From CAWEQW01 sp963811365 (GTDB lineage Bacteria > Actinomycetota > Actinomycetes > Propionibacteriales > Nocardioidaceae): a DNA stretch of 64,000 nucleotides. Positions 53,405 to 63,043 of the stretch are shown in pieces. The stretch lies in the NCBI GenBank assembly GCA_963811365.1, contig CAWEQW010000002.1:511141-575140 (forward strand), given 5' to 3'. Position 1 is the stretch's first letter; every line of letters begins with the position of its first letter. The position numbers and the translations under genes were made by a program. Under the pieces are notes generated by a model that was not told the origin of the DNA, ran no database searches, and saw only the letters and a program-made list of their open reading frames with translations.

Positions 53405-54669
53405 GCGTCCACGTCGCCGCGGAACACGCCCTGCTCCGCCAGGTGGTCATCCGGTTCGTCCGGGACGGGAGGACGGTCGGGACCGGGTTCGCTGTCGCCC
53501 CTGACCTCGTCGTCACCGCAGCCCACGTCTGGCAGGACGCCGACTCCGTGCAGACCCTCGACGGGCGGATGCTCTCGGTGCCGCAGGCCTGGAGCTGGCA
53601 GGAGAAGCCCTGGAAGAAGCACCTGGCCGCCTGGCCGGACCTGGCGCTGCTCCAGATCGGGGAGCGGTTGGAGCACTTCGCGCCGCTCGGCTCGCGCCTG
53701 CTCACCTCCGGCGCCCTGCTGCGCTACTACGGCATGCCCACGGCCGGCGGATCCACCGCGCTGACCGCCGACAACGCCACTCTGGTGGCCCTCGACGGTG
53801 ACGAGGGCGAGGCTCTCCGCCTCACACAGACCCAGGTGCAGGGTGGCTGTTCCGGTGGACCGCTGGTCGACCCGGAGACTGCACAGGCGGTGGGCGTCGT
53901 CGTCGCCTCGAAGGATCCCGACCAGGCACTGGGAGGCTTCGCGGTGTCCGCCGAGCACCTGATGGTGCGCTGGCCACGACAACTTGCTCGTCCGGACGAC
54001 ACCGCCCAACGAGTGGTGTGGGAGTCGGTCTACGCCCGTCCTTCGAGAGTGGCGCCGCATCGGGGGCGCCTGGCGTACCGGATGGGTGAGTTCTTCTTCG
54101 GCTTCTACGCCGAGATCTCCAAGAACAACCGCGACGCCCGCGAGGTCGCCGAGTTCTTGGTGCTCAGCGAGCAGCTGGGCGTCTATCAGGCAGTCGCGAA
54201 GCTGATCGACACCGCCGACGACCGCAACCCTGACCTCTACGAGCAGCTGCGGAGTCGCATTCAGATGGCGATGGTCTACGGCGGTCAGAACCTCATGCCG
54301 TTCTTCGATCTGGGCCAGGACATGCTGGCGATCCGTGGCGGCGACGCCAAGCAGGATGCAGCGGCACGAGACATCGTGCTGGCGAAGGTGCGCCGTCACC
54401 TGGAACGGATCGCCCGCGTGGCGGAGAGCCTCCCGATGCATCTCGCGTGGGACCGCATCAGCGTGTGGTGGCGGGACGGCCGCCTCTCTTCGCGCGACGT
54501 CGACGCCTTGCTGGTTCTCGTGCACGCCTACTTCCTGTTGTTCGCGCTCCCCGACGATTCGGCGCCGTTGCGATCGGCCATCGCCAAGGTGCTGTCCGTG
54601 GACGCGCACGAGGTCTCCGACGAGGAGCTCGCGACGGTGGTGGCCGCCGCGGAGCGCGTCGTCGGCTGA
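53401..54669 (+). CDS. Trypsin-like serine protease with helical C-terminal domain
   Basis: The 422-residue protein has the catalytic triad in order: His42 (VVTAAHVW), Asp80 (WPDLALL) and Ser151 (GGCSGGPL). No signal peptide precedes it, so it acts in the cytoplasm, unusual for chymotrypsin-fold proteases but typical of conflict-system proteases. Residues about 215-422 form a helical domain (GRLAYRMGEFFFGFYAEISK, NRDAREVAEFLVLSEQLGVY, FFDLGQDMLAIRGGDAKQDA), perhaps a sensor or effector-associated module. It is coupled to the trypsin-co-occurring protein. No NTPase sensor is encoded beside it. Confidence 0.88.
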   Translation: MSVHVAAEHALLRQVVIRFVRDGRTVGTGFAVAPDLVVTAAHVWQDADSVQTLDGRMLSVPQAWSWQEKPWKKHLAAWPDLALLQIGERLEHFAPLGSRLLTSGALLRYYGMPTAGGSTALTADNATLVALDGDEGEALRLTQTQVQGGCSGGPLVDPETAQAVGVVVASKDPDQALGGFAVSAEHLMVRWPRQLARPDDTAQRVVWESVYARPSRVAPHRGRLAYRMGEFFFGFYAEISKNNRDAREVAEFLVLSEQLGVYQAVAKLIDTADDRNPDLYEQLRSRIQMAMVYGGQNLMPFFDLGQDMLAIRGGDAKQDAAARDIVLAKVRRHLERIARVAESLPMHLAWDRISVWWRDGRLSSRDVDALLVLVHAYFLLFALPDDSAPLRSAIAKVLSVDAHEVSDEELATVVAAAERVVG

Positions 54670-54792
54670 GTCCCGGCCGAGGTCCGTCTCACGCTCGTGT
54701 GCGGGCTGCCGCAGTCCGGTCCACGGCGCGTGCCTGGTCGGGCCGTCCGCGGGCCGGATGTCGCGGCCGGACCGGCGCGGCCGCGTGGGCCG

Positions 54793-56493
54793 TCAGCGCG
54801 CACGGCGACGCAGGGTGAGGTAGGAGGCCACGGCAAGCAGGGCTCCGGTCACCGCGAGGATGGTCCAGTAGAGGCCGGACGTCGAGTGGCCGAGGTCGGC
54901 GTACGGCGAGCCGGCTCCCACGAGTCGGGTGACCCGCAGGTCGCGCGCGATGGCCTCGAAGGCCCAACGGTCCGGCACCACCGCGGCGATGTCCCGACCG
55001 GCCGCCGTCATCACCGGCACCGGGACCATGGCGCCGGAGAACAGCACTGCCGGGAAGCACAGCATGGGAAGGGCCAACGCTGCCTGGGCGACCGAGGTCA
55101 CGGCCGCAGAGGCGAGCAGTCCGAGAAGAAGGGCCACTACGGCGTTGACGCCGAGAGTCACGAACAGCGACGTCCACGTCCGTCCGCCCACCTTGGGCAG
55201 CCGGTCGAGGATGCGCAGCACTCCGAGCATCACGGCGTTCACGAGCAACAGCACGGGCGCCAGCAACGCGACCTTCGATGCCAGGTAGGCGACGTCGCTC
55301 ACCCCGGACTGGTGTTCACGGCGAACGATCGGCAGCTCGGTGCAGATCTGGAGCAGACCGTAGGTCAGGCCGAAGAAGAACCCGGCGAAGGCCAGCCAGT
55401 AGGTCTCCATCACTGCACCCGTGGGATCGATCCCCCGGGTGAACGAACCGGGCTGGAAGAGGATGGCGAACATGGCGATCACGGCTGCCGGCGAGCCGAG
55501 CAGGATGCTCAACGTCAGCCGGTTGCGCAGCTCGATGTCGGCCGCCCGACGGGTGAGCACGGCGAGCTGTCGCAGTGGCGACGGGTGCGGTCGGCGTTCG
55601 CGTGCGGCCGGCCGTCCAGCCGCCCGCCGTGTCGCCGGGCGACCGGCCGCGCGAGAGCGGGGCGCCGAGGGGCCGCCTTCCTCGACGTCGGGGCCCATAC
55701 TGGGCACCTCCAGGCCACTGAGCCCCTCGAAGAGGTCGGCGAGGCTGTCCGCTCCCAGCCGGATGGCTGCCAGACCGGGCGGGCCGTCGTAGGCCAGCCG
55801 ACCGCCGGGAGCAAGAACCACCAGGCGGTCACAGCTCTCCACGTCGGCCATCGCGTGTGTGGTGAACGCCATTCCGGCGCCCCGGTCCGCGAGCTCGCGG
55901 AGTGTGGCGACCAGCGAGCGCCCTGTCGCAGGGTCCAGCCCGGACGTCGGCTCGTCCAGCAGGCACAGGGTCGGTCGGGCCAGCAGCTCGACGGCGATGT
56001 TCGCCCGCTTGCGCTGACCACCGCTGAGAGAGCCGACCGGTACCGCGGCCCGGTCATCGAGGTCCAGCGCGTGCAGAACACCCTGCACGCCGGCCTCGAG
56101 CTCCTGCCCGCTTCCCGACAGTCGGAGCCCGGCGGCGTACCGCAGCGTCCTGGCCAGCGGCAGGTCCCGGTGCAGGATGTCGTCCTGCGGGACGAGTCCG
56201 ACCGCTCCGTACGGCGACCACGACGGGGCGCCGCCGCGTCCGACCAGGCCCACCGACCCCGACGCGACCCTGGTCAGACCGGCCAGCGCCGCCAACAGCG
56301 TGCTCTTCCCTGCCCCGCTGGCTCCGACGACGGCGACGAGCTCGCCGGGACCCAGCGTCAGGCTGACGCCGTCCAGCAGCCGCCGGCCGCCTCGCACAAC
56401 GACCACACCCTCGGCGACCAGCGTCGGAGGCTCGTCGGCGAGGACGAGGTCGTGTGCCGCCTCGGGAGCTTTGGTGTGATGGGTGATCGACAT
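54793..56493 (-). CDS. ABCG-type ABC transporter (ATPase fused to permease)
   Basis: The 566-residue half-transporter has an N-terminal ATPase: Walker A GASGAGKST with Lys63, signature LSGGQRKRANIA, Walker B LCLLDEPTSGLD and a switch His in TTHAM. A basic linker of about 45 residues (with RAAGRPATRRAAGRP) leads to an ABC-2 permease of six helices (ELRNRLTLSILLGSPAAVIA ... LYWTILAVTGALLAVASYLT). This order and the PTSGLD motif are typical of ABCG/White-like exporters, including Rv1747-type proteins without FHA domains. The substrate is unknown. It faces the protease gene (convergent) and is not obviously part of its operon. Confidence 0.9.
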   Translation of the reverse strand: MSITHHTKAPEAAHDLVLADEPPTLVAEGVVVVRGGRRLLDGVSLTLGPGELVAVVGASGAGKSTLLAALAGLTRVASGSVGLVGRGGAPSWSPYGAVGLVPQDDILHRDLPLARTLRYAAGLRLSGSGQELEAGVQGVLHALDLDDRAAVPVGSLSGGQRKRANIAVELLARPTLCLLDEPTSGLDPATGRSLVATLRELADRGAGMAFTTHAMADVESCDRLVVLAPGGRLAYDGPPGLAAIRLGADSLADLFEGLSGLEVPSMGPDVEEGGPSAPRSRAAGRPATRRAAGRPAARERRPHPSPLRQLAVLTRRAADIELRNRLTLSILLGSPAAVIAMFAILFQPGSFTRGIDPTGAVMETYWLAFAGFFFGLTYGLLQICTELPIVRREHQSGVSDVAYLASKVALLAPVLLLVNAVMLGVLRILDRLPKVGGRTWTSLFVTLGVNAVVALLLGLLASAAVTSVAQAALALPMLCFPAVLFSGAMVPVPVMTAAGRDIAAVVPDRWAFEAIARDLRVTRLVGAGSPYADLGHSTSGLYWTILAVTGALLAVASYLTLRRRAR

Positions 56494-56623
56494 GCGGCCA
56501 GCGTCCGGTCGACGCCTTCCCCGCACCTTCCCGAGGGCTGCCGCCACCCGCCGGCTTCGCGACCGTGCCGCAGAAGCCCGTGCCAGGGTCGTGCCGAGGA
56601 GGCGTGCCGGAGCGGCGACGTCC

Positions 56624-59600
56624 TCACCGGGGGGTACCGAATCCGCCGCCTCCCGGTGTCTCGACCACCAGCGCGTCCCCGGCTGCGACCTCCACGGAGT
56701 CGCGGCCGCGGAGGGGCCGGACCCTGCCGTCGGCACCCTCGATCCACTGCCGGCCGAGCGCCCCCGGCTCGCCGCCGTGCATGCCGTACGGCGGGACGCG
56801 GCGATGGCTGCTGAGCAGGGTCACGGTCATGGGCTCGAGGAACCGCAGGCGTCGACGGCCCCCGTCCCCACCGTGGTGCCGTCCCCGGCCACCGCTGCCA
56901 CGGCGGACCTCGTAGCTCTCGACGCGCACCGGGAAGCGCCACTCGAGGACCTCGGGGTCGGTGAGCCGCGAGTTCGTCATGTGCGTCTGCACCACGTCGG
57001 TGCCGTCGAAGTCCGGACCCGCACCGGAGCCGCTGGCCACGGTCTCGTAGTACTGGTAGCGCGCGTTCCCGAACGTCAGGTTGTTCATCGTCCCCGAGCC
57101 CTCGGCCTGGACACCGAGCGCCGCGTAGAGCGCGCCGGTGACTGCCTGGGACGTCTCGACGTTGCCCGCGACGACCGCCGCCGGGTATCGAGGAGCCAGG
57201 AGGCTTCCCTCGGGGATCACGATCTCCAGCGGCTCGAGGCAGCCCGCGTTGAGCGGGATGTCGTCGTCGACCAGTGAGCGGAAGACGTAGAGCACCGCCG
57301 CCTTGGTGACCGACGACGGTGCGTTGGAGTTGTCCGGCTGCTGGTCCGACGTACCGGTGAAGTCGATGCGCGCCGACCGACTCTCCTGGTCGACGGTGAT
57401 CGTCGACCTCGATCACCGCGCCGGTGTCGAGCTCGTAGCGGTAGTGGCCGTCGTGCAGCGCCGCGATCACCCGCCGTACGGCCTCGGCTGCGTTGGCGCG
57501 CACGTGCCCCATGTACGCCAGCACCACCTCGAGCCCGAAGTCGCGGGCCAGCGCGTGCAGCTCCGTGACACCCTTCTCGTTCGCCGCGAGCTGTGCCCGC
57601 AGGTCGGCCACGTTGTCGCGCGGGTTGCGAGCGGGGTAGGGGCCACTCGTGAGCAGGTCGCCGAGCTCGGAGGTCAGCATCCGCCCGTCCCGGGTGATCG
57701 GCGCGTTGTCGACCAGGACACCCTCCTCCTCGACCCGGGTGCTGAACGACGGCATCGAGCCCGGCGTGACACCACCGACGTCGGCGTGGTGACCGCGAGA
57801 GGCGACGTAGAACAGTGGCTGTCGCTCGGTACCGAACACGGGCGTGACCACCGTGATGTCGGGCAGGTGCGTTCCGCCGCGGTACGGGTTGTTGAGCACG
57901 TAGGAGTCGCCGGGTCCCATGGTGCCGCCGTACGCCTCGATGACCGTCCTGATCGACTCTCCCATGGACCCGAGGTGCACGGGCATGTGCGGGGCGTTGG
58001 CGATCAGGTTCCCCTCGGGGTCGAACAGCGCGCAGGAGAAGTCCAGCCGCTCCTTGATGTTCACCGAGCTGGCGGTGGCCCGCAGCCGCTCGCCCATCTG
58101 CTCGGCGACCGACATGAAGAGGTTGTTGAACAGCTCCAGCATGACCGGGTCGACCGTGCTGGTCGCGTCGGAGGCGGCGGGCCGGGACCCGGCACGACGC
58201 AGCACGAGGTTGTCGTGGTCGGTGACCTCGGCGCGCCAGCCCGGGTCGACGACCGTGGTGGCGTTGGCCTCGGCGATGATCGCCGGTCCCTCCACGACGT
58301 CGCCGAGGGCGAGGTCGACCCGGCGGTGCAGCGGCACCTGGATCCAGGAGCCGGTGTACATCGGCACCGTGGTGGCGACGACGAGGGGCGTCGCTCGCCG
58401 CCGGGTCTCGAGCTCGTCGGGGCGGGAGGAGGCGGCCGCGGTGACCTCGACCGACACGGCCTCCACGACCACCTCGCGCTCGGGCATCAGGAAGGAGAAT
58501 CGTCGCCGGTAGAGCCGCTCGAACTCCGACCGCATGACTGCCGGCGGGCCGTGGCGGACCTCGACGCTCGTGTCGGTGCCGCTGTACTTCAGGTGCGCCC
58601 GTCGCTCCACCCGGAGCTGCCCGGGGGCGACACCCTGGGCGACCAGCTCGCCCGTCGCCTCCCGCACCAGCGGCGCCAGCGCGGTGTCGAGCACCGAGGC
58701 ACCGCGCTCCTCCAGTGGCGCCTCGACCGAGGCCTCCCGGGTGGCCGTCACCTCGGCCAGCCCCATGCCGTACGCCGAGAGCACGCCGGCGAAGGGGTGG
58801 ACCAGGATCCGCTCCATGCCGAGGGCCTCGGCGACCGCGCAGGCATGCTGTCCGCCCGCTCCACCGAACGTGGACAGCGTGTAGCGGGAGACGTCGTGCC
58901 CGCGCTGCACCGAGATCCGCTTGATCGCCTCGGCCATCTTCGTCACCGCGATGCGCAGGAACCCGGCGGCGACCTCCTCGGCGGTGCGGCCGTCACCGAT
59001 CGTCCGGGTCAGCCGGTCGAATCCGCGCCGCGCCCGGTCGGCGTCCAGCGGCTCGGTGCCGGAGGCTCCGAACACGGCGGGGAAGTGCTCCGGCTGGATC
59101 CGGCCCAGCACGACGTTGGCGTCGGTCACGGTCAGCGGACCGCCGGCGCCGTACGCCGCCGGCCCGGGATCGGCGCCCGCAGAGGCCGGCCCCACCCGGT
59201 AGCGCTGGCCGTCGTACTGGAGGATCGACCCACCCCCGGCGGCCACCGTGTGCACGCTCATCATGGGCGCCCGCACGCGAACGCCGGCCACCTCACTGTC
59301 GAAGGTCCGCTCGAAGACCCCGTCGTAGTGCGACACGTCCGTCGACGTGCCGCCCATGTCGAACCCGATCACCCGGTCGAAGCCGGCCGCCTCGGCCGTC
59401 CGGGCCATCCCCACGATGCCGCCCGCGGGTCCGGAGAGGATCGCGTCCTTGCCGCGGAAGTGGTGCGCCTCGGACAGGCCGCCGGAGGAGCGCATGAACT
59501 GGCATCGGACGCCGGGCAGCGCGTCGGAGACGCGGTCGACGTAGCGCCTGAGGACCGGGGACAGGTAGGCGTCGACGACCGTCGTGTCGGCGCGGGAGAC

Positions 59601-60207
59601 CAGCTTCATCAACGGGCTCACGTCGTGGGAGAGCGACACCTGCGTGAAACCGATCTCCGCCGCCGCCTGACCGATGAGCAGCTCGTGGTCGGGGTTGCCG
59701 AACGCGTGCATCAGCGCCACCGCGACGCTGCGGAGCCCGTGCTCGAAGCAGGCCTCCAGCGCCGCGCGGAGTCGGTCCAGCCGCAGCGGGCTCACCACCT
59801 CTCCGTGCGCGTCCACGCGCTCCTCGGCCTCGAGGACCGCGCAGTACAGCGGCTCGGGGAGCTCGATGTGCCGCGCGAAGATCTTCGGCCGGTTCTGGTA
59901 GGCGATCCGCAGTGCGTCCGCGAAGCCCGCGGGTGGCCACCAGGACGGTCGGCTCCCCCCGGCGCTCGAGCAGCGCGTTGGTCGCGACCGTCGTCCCCAT
60001 CCGCACGGCGGCGATGTCGTCGACCGGGAGCGGTTCGCTCGCGCCGAGCCCGAGCACCGCGCGGATGCCGGCAACGGCGGCGTCGTCGTAGCGCTCAGGG
60101 TTCTCCGACAGGAGCTTGTGGGTCTGCAGCGTCCCGTCGGGGCGACGGGCCACGACGTCGGTGAACGTGCCACCCCGGTCGATCCAGAACTCCCAGTCTC
60201 CGGCCAC
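56624..60207 (-). CDS. 5-oxoprolinase (ATP-hydrolysing), HyuA-HyuB fusion, two frameshifts
   Basis: The corrected product of about 1195 residues has an N-terminal hydantoinase A part (FWIDRGGTFTDVVARRPDG, IGFDMGGTSTDVSHYDG, TLSTFGGAGGQHACAVAEAL) and a C-terminal hydantoinase B part (SVAEQMGERLRATASSVNIK, YVLNNPYRGGTHLPDITVVT, LNAGCLEPLEIVIPEGSLLA, GDALVVETPGGGGFG). The single-chain order matches eukaryote-type 5-oxoprolinases, which open 5-oxoproline to glutamate with ATP. Frame changes near 57395 and 59930 are each single steps with the protein continuing, so base errors are likely. GTG start at 60207. Confidence 0.85.
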
Positions 60208-60285
60208 GACGTCATTATCGCCTCGGATCCTTCGACCTCCGCCCGGCGCAGCGACGAGACAGGGGACCCCGGCCGTGGCAGCGTG

Positions 60286-61714
60286 CTAGCCGGCAGCAGC
60301 GACCATGCCCGGCCAAAGCCGTGCGAGCGGGCCGCGGAGCGTGCAGCGCGCGATCGGCTCGCCTCGCTCGTCACTGCCATCCGGAGTGGAGATCGTCGCG
60401 ACGGGGCGGTACGTGGCGCAGAAGGTCGCGGCGCGGCGGGTGTACCCGATGACGAGCGCGTGCGACGCGCTGACCGGCGGGCGCCAGTAGCGCATCGTGA
60501 CGTCCGGTGACGCGACCGGGGGAGTCCGCGGCCGAACAGGACGAGGGCGCCCGCCTCACCGTAGTTCGACGCGATGACGACGGCGGAGTCCCGGGCCTCG
60601 ACCTCGACCTGCCGGACGTACTCGGGCCAGCCGATCTCGGACTGGTAGTCGCCGCGCGACTCGATGACGCCGAGGCGTTCGGCGGCTGGGAACGGCAGCA
60701 CGGGCAGGAGAATCGGGAGGAAGACCAGGTCGAGGAGGACGAACGCGGCGGACGTGACCCAGAGCGCCGAGTGGTCAGCCAGCGATCGAGCGGCAGCGAA
60801 CCCGCGGCGAGCGCGAACAGCATCACGGGCAGTACGTAGTACGACTTGCCGCCGAGGACGAGGTACGCGAGGACCGTTCCGACGACCGTCCACCCGAGCG
60901 GCCGGAGGGCACGGTCCCGCACCAGCGACACGACACCGGCGACCGCGACCGGGACGGCGACGGCAGCGAGCAGCGCAAGGGTGAGGACGAACTGCGTCCG
61001 CGTCTCGTCGCTCCCGCTCGGGGGAGGGTGCAGGAAGAACTGCACGCTCGTCCACCCGTGCTCGGCCTGCCAGAGCAGGTTCGGCGCCAGGAGCAGGGCG
61101 GCGACTCCCACGGCAAGGAGGAAGCCCCGGGTCCGCAGCACGTCGCGGCGCCAGACCAGGAAGCTTCCGACGAGCAGCACGAGGACGACTGCGATCGTGT
61201 ACTTCGTCTCCAGACCGACTCCGGCAGCCAGGCCCAGGTACAGCCACGACCCGCGGCCGAGCGCGAGCCGCAACGCGAGCCACAGAACGACGATCGTCGT
61301 CAGCTGGTCGAAGGCGACGGGCTGGAAGAGCCAGTCGGTCGCGAGCGCCCCCGGGACGAACGCCACGAGGAACGCTGCAAGCGTCTGCGCGCGACGGGTG
61401 GCGCCGAGCTCACAGGCGACGAGCGCTGCGACCAGGACGGTTCCGGCTGCGGCGAGAACGGTGAACGACCGGAGCCCGACCAGGGACGGACCGAACAACT
61501 CTCGTGCGAGCGCGGCCACCAGCGCCGTCACGGGAGGGAACTCGACGTAGCCTCCCTGGAGATGGCGGCCGGCCACGGCGTAGTAGAGCTCGTCGCGGTG
61601 CCAGCCATAGCGCCCGGACACCGCAAGCGTCAGCGCGGCCTTCGCAGCGATGACCACCACGACCGGCCGCACGGCGAGCGTGCCTCGCCCGCGCCGGGAC
61701 CGGTCGGACTCCAT
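60286..61714 (-). CDS. GT39-family (ArnT/PMT-like) membrane glycosyltransferase, two frameshifts
   Basis: From the ATG at 61714 the protein has about ten hydrophobic helices. The first loop has the GT39 signature YGWHRDELYYAVAGRHLQGG with the catalytic-type Asp, then VEFPPVTALVAALARELFG and ALATDWLFQPVAFDQLTTIV. Frame changes near 60770 and 60530 restore a C-terminal soluble part (YQSEIGWPEYVRQVEVEARD, VVIASNYGEAGALVLFGRGL, YWRPPVSASHALVIGY). GT39 enzymes transfer sugars from polyprenyl-phosphate donors to proteins or lipids outside the membrane; the acceptor is unknown. Confidence 0.8.
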
Positions 61715-61823
61715 GACGCCACGGTCGGCGGACCGCGGGTCGACGTCAAGCGCCTGGGACCGGCCGCGGGTGTCGCCCCGTGCCCACGTCTCCTCCGGGC
61801 GCCGGGTCGGCATGATCTGCACC

Positions 61824-62621
61824 ATGACCACGCGCCGCGGGCTCTTCGTCGCCCCCTTCGACTCCCTGGCCGACCCCCGGACGGTCGGCGACCTGGCTGC
61901 TGCCGCCGAGGCGGCCGGCTGGGACGGCTTCTTCGTCTGGGACCATCTCCTGTACGGCGAGCGGGTCACCGCGATCGCCGACGTGTGGACGTGTTGCGCG
62001 GCGGTCGCGATGCGGACCGAGACGCTGCGGTTCGGGCCGATGGTGACCCCGCTGGCCCGGCGCCGGCCGCAGGTCCTCGCCCGGCAGGCCGCGAGCCTGT
62101 CGGTGCTCTCGGGTGGCCGGTTCGTGCTGGGCCTGGGGTTGGGCGACGACTGGGTGGGAGAGTTCAGCGCCTTCGGGGACGAGCCGGACCCCCGGGCGCG
62201 GGGCAGGATGCTCGACGAGGGTCTCGAGGTGCTCACGGCCCTGCTGTCCGGCGACCTTGTGGCCCACGACGGAGCCCACCACACGGTCCGGGAGGTCCGC
62301 TTCCGGCCGGCACCCGCCGTGCCGATCTGGCTCGCGGGGCGGTCGGCAACCCGGCCCCCCTGCGCCGGGCCGCCCGGCACCAGGGCTTCTTCGTCATCGG
62401 CCTGGACCGGCCCGACGACCTCGACGAGGTGACCGCCCCAGCTCGCAGCGCACTCCCCGTCGCCCGGGCTTCGAGGTGGTGGTCGACCTACAACCTCAGC
62501 AGGACCCCGGCGCCGTGGCTGGACCGCGGGGCCTCGTCGGTGCTGACCCGCGGTCGGGCCGTTCGACCTCGACCTCGACGAGGTCCGGCGGATCATCGAG
62601 GCGGGCCCCGGGGCCGCGTGA
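61824..62621 (+). CDS. LLM-class F420/FMN-dependent oxidoreductase, frameshifted
   Basis: The ATG at 61824 opens a luciferase-like TIM-barrel protein: EAAGWDGFFVWDHLLYG, IADVWTCCAAVAMRTETLRF, PLARRRPQVLARQAASLSVL, LGLGLGDDWVGEFSAFGDEP. The C-terminal third is spread over three frame changes (near 62345, 62435 and 62560) and ends with VRRIIEAGPGAA. About 265 residues after correction. Both F420 and FMN users share this fold; F420 is common in actinobacteria but cannot be proven from the sequence. Confidence 0.8.
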
Positions 62622-62658
62622 GGCGTGGGGTCGCCGACGAACGACGTAGGGTCCGTCC

Positions 62659-63011
62659 GTGAGCAGCCGGGTGATCTTCATGTGTGGCCCCTCCGGGCTC
62701 GGGCAAGTCGACGTACGCCAGACGCCTGGAGAGCCAGGGAATGGTTCGGCTCTCCTTCGACACGGAGATGTGGCGCCGCGGCATCTCAGCGGTGCCGCTG
62801 CCGGCGAACCTTCGCGTCGAGATCGAGGCCGGCCTCCGGGCCCGGCTGGTCGAGCTGGTCGAGCTGGTCCTGGGACGCATGCGGGCCAGGCGAGGTGGTC
62901 ACCTCCGACGACTTCGTCCTGCCCGAGGAGCTCGCGACCCTGTACTTCGACCACTTCGAGCCACCGACGCCCGACGAGGGTCCGCTCACGGTCGTGTCCG
63001 AATCCCGCTAG
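62659..63011 (+). CDS. Small P-loop ATPase/kinase, frameshifted
   Basis: From GTG 62659 the start is VIFMCGPSG, and after removing one base near 62698 the P-loop GPSGSGKSTYARRLESQG is complete. The following LSFDTEMWRRGI segment resembles zeta-toxin or small-molecule kinases. Another frame change near 62885 leads to EELATLYFDHFEPPTPDEG and the TGA at 63011. About 115 residues, shorter than most AAA-type kinases of this group, so parts may be missing. Confidence 0.55.
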
Positions 63012-63043
63012 CACGAGCCCGCCTCACCGGGCAGGATCGGGGT

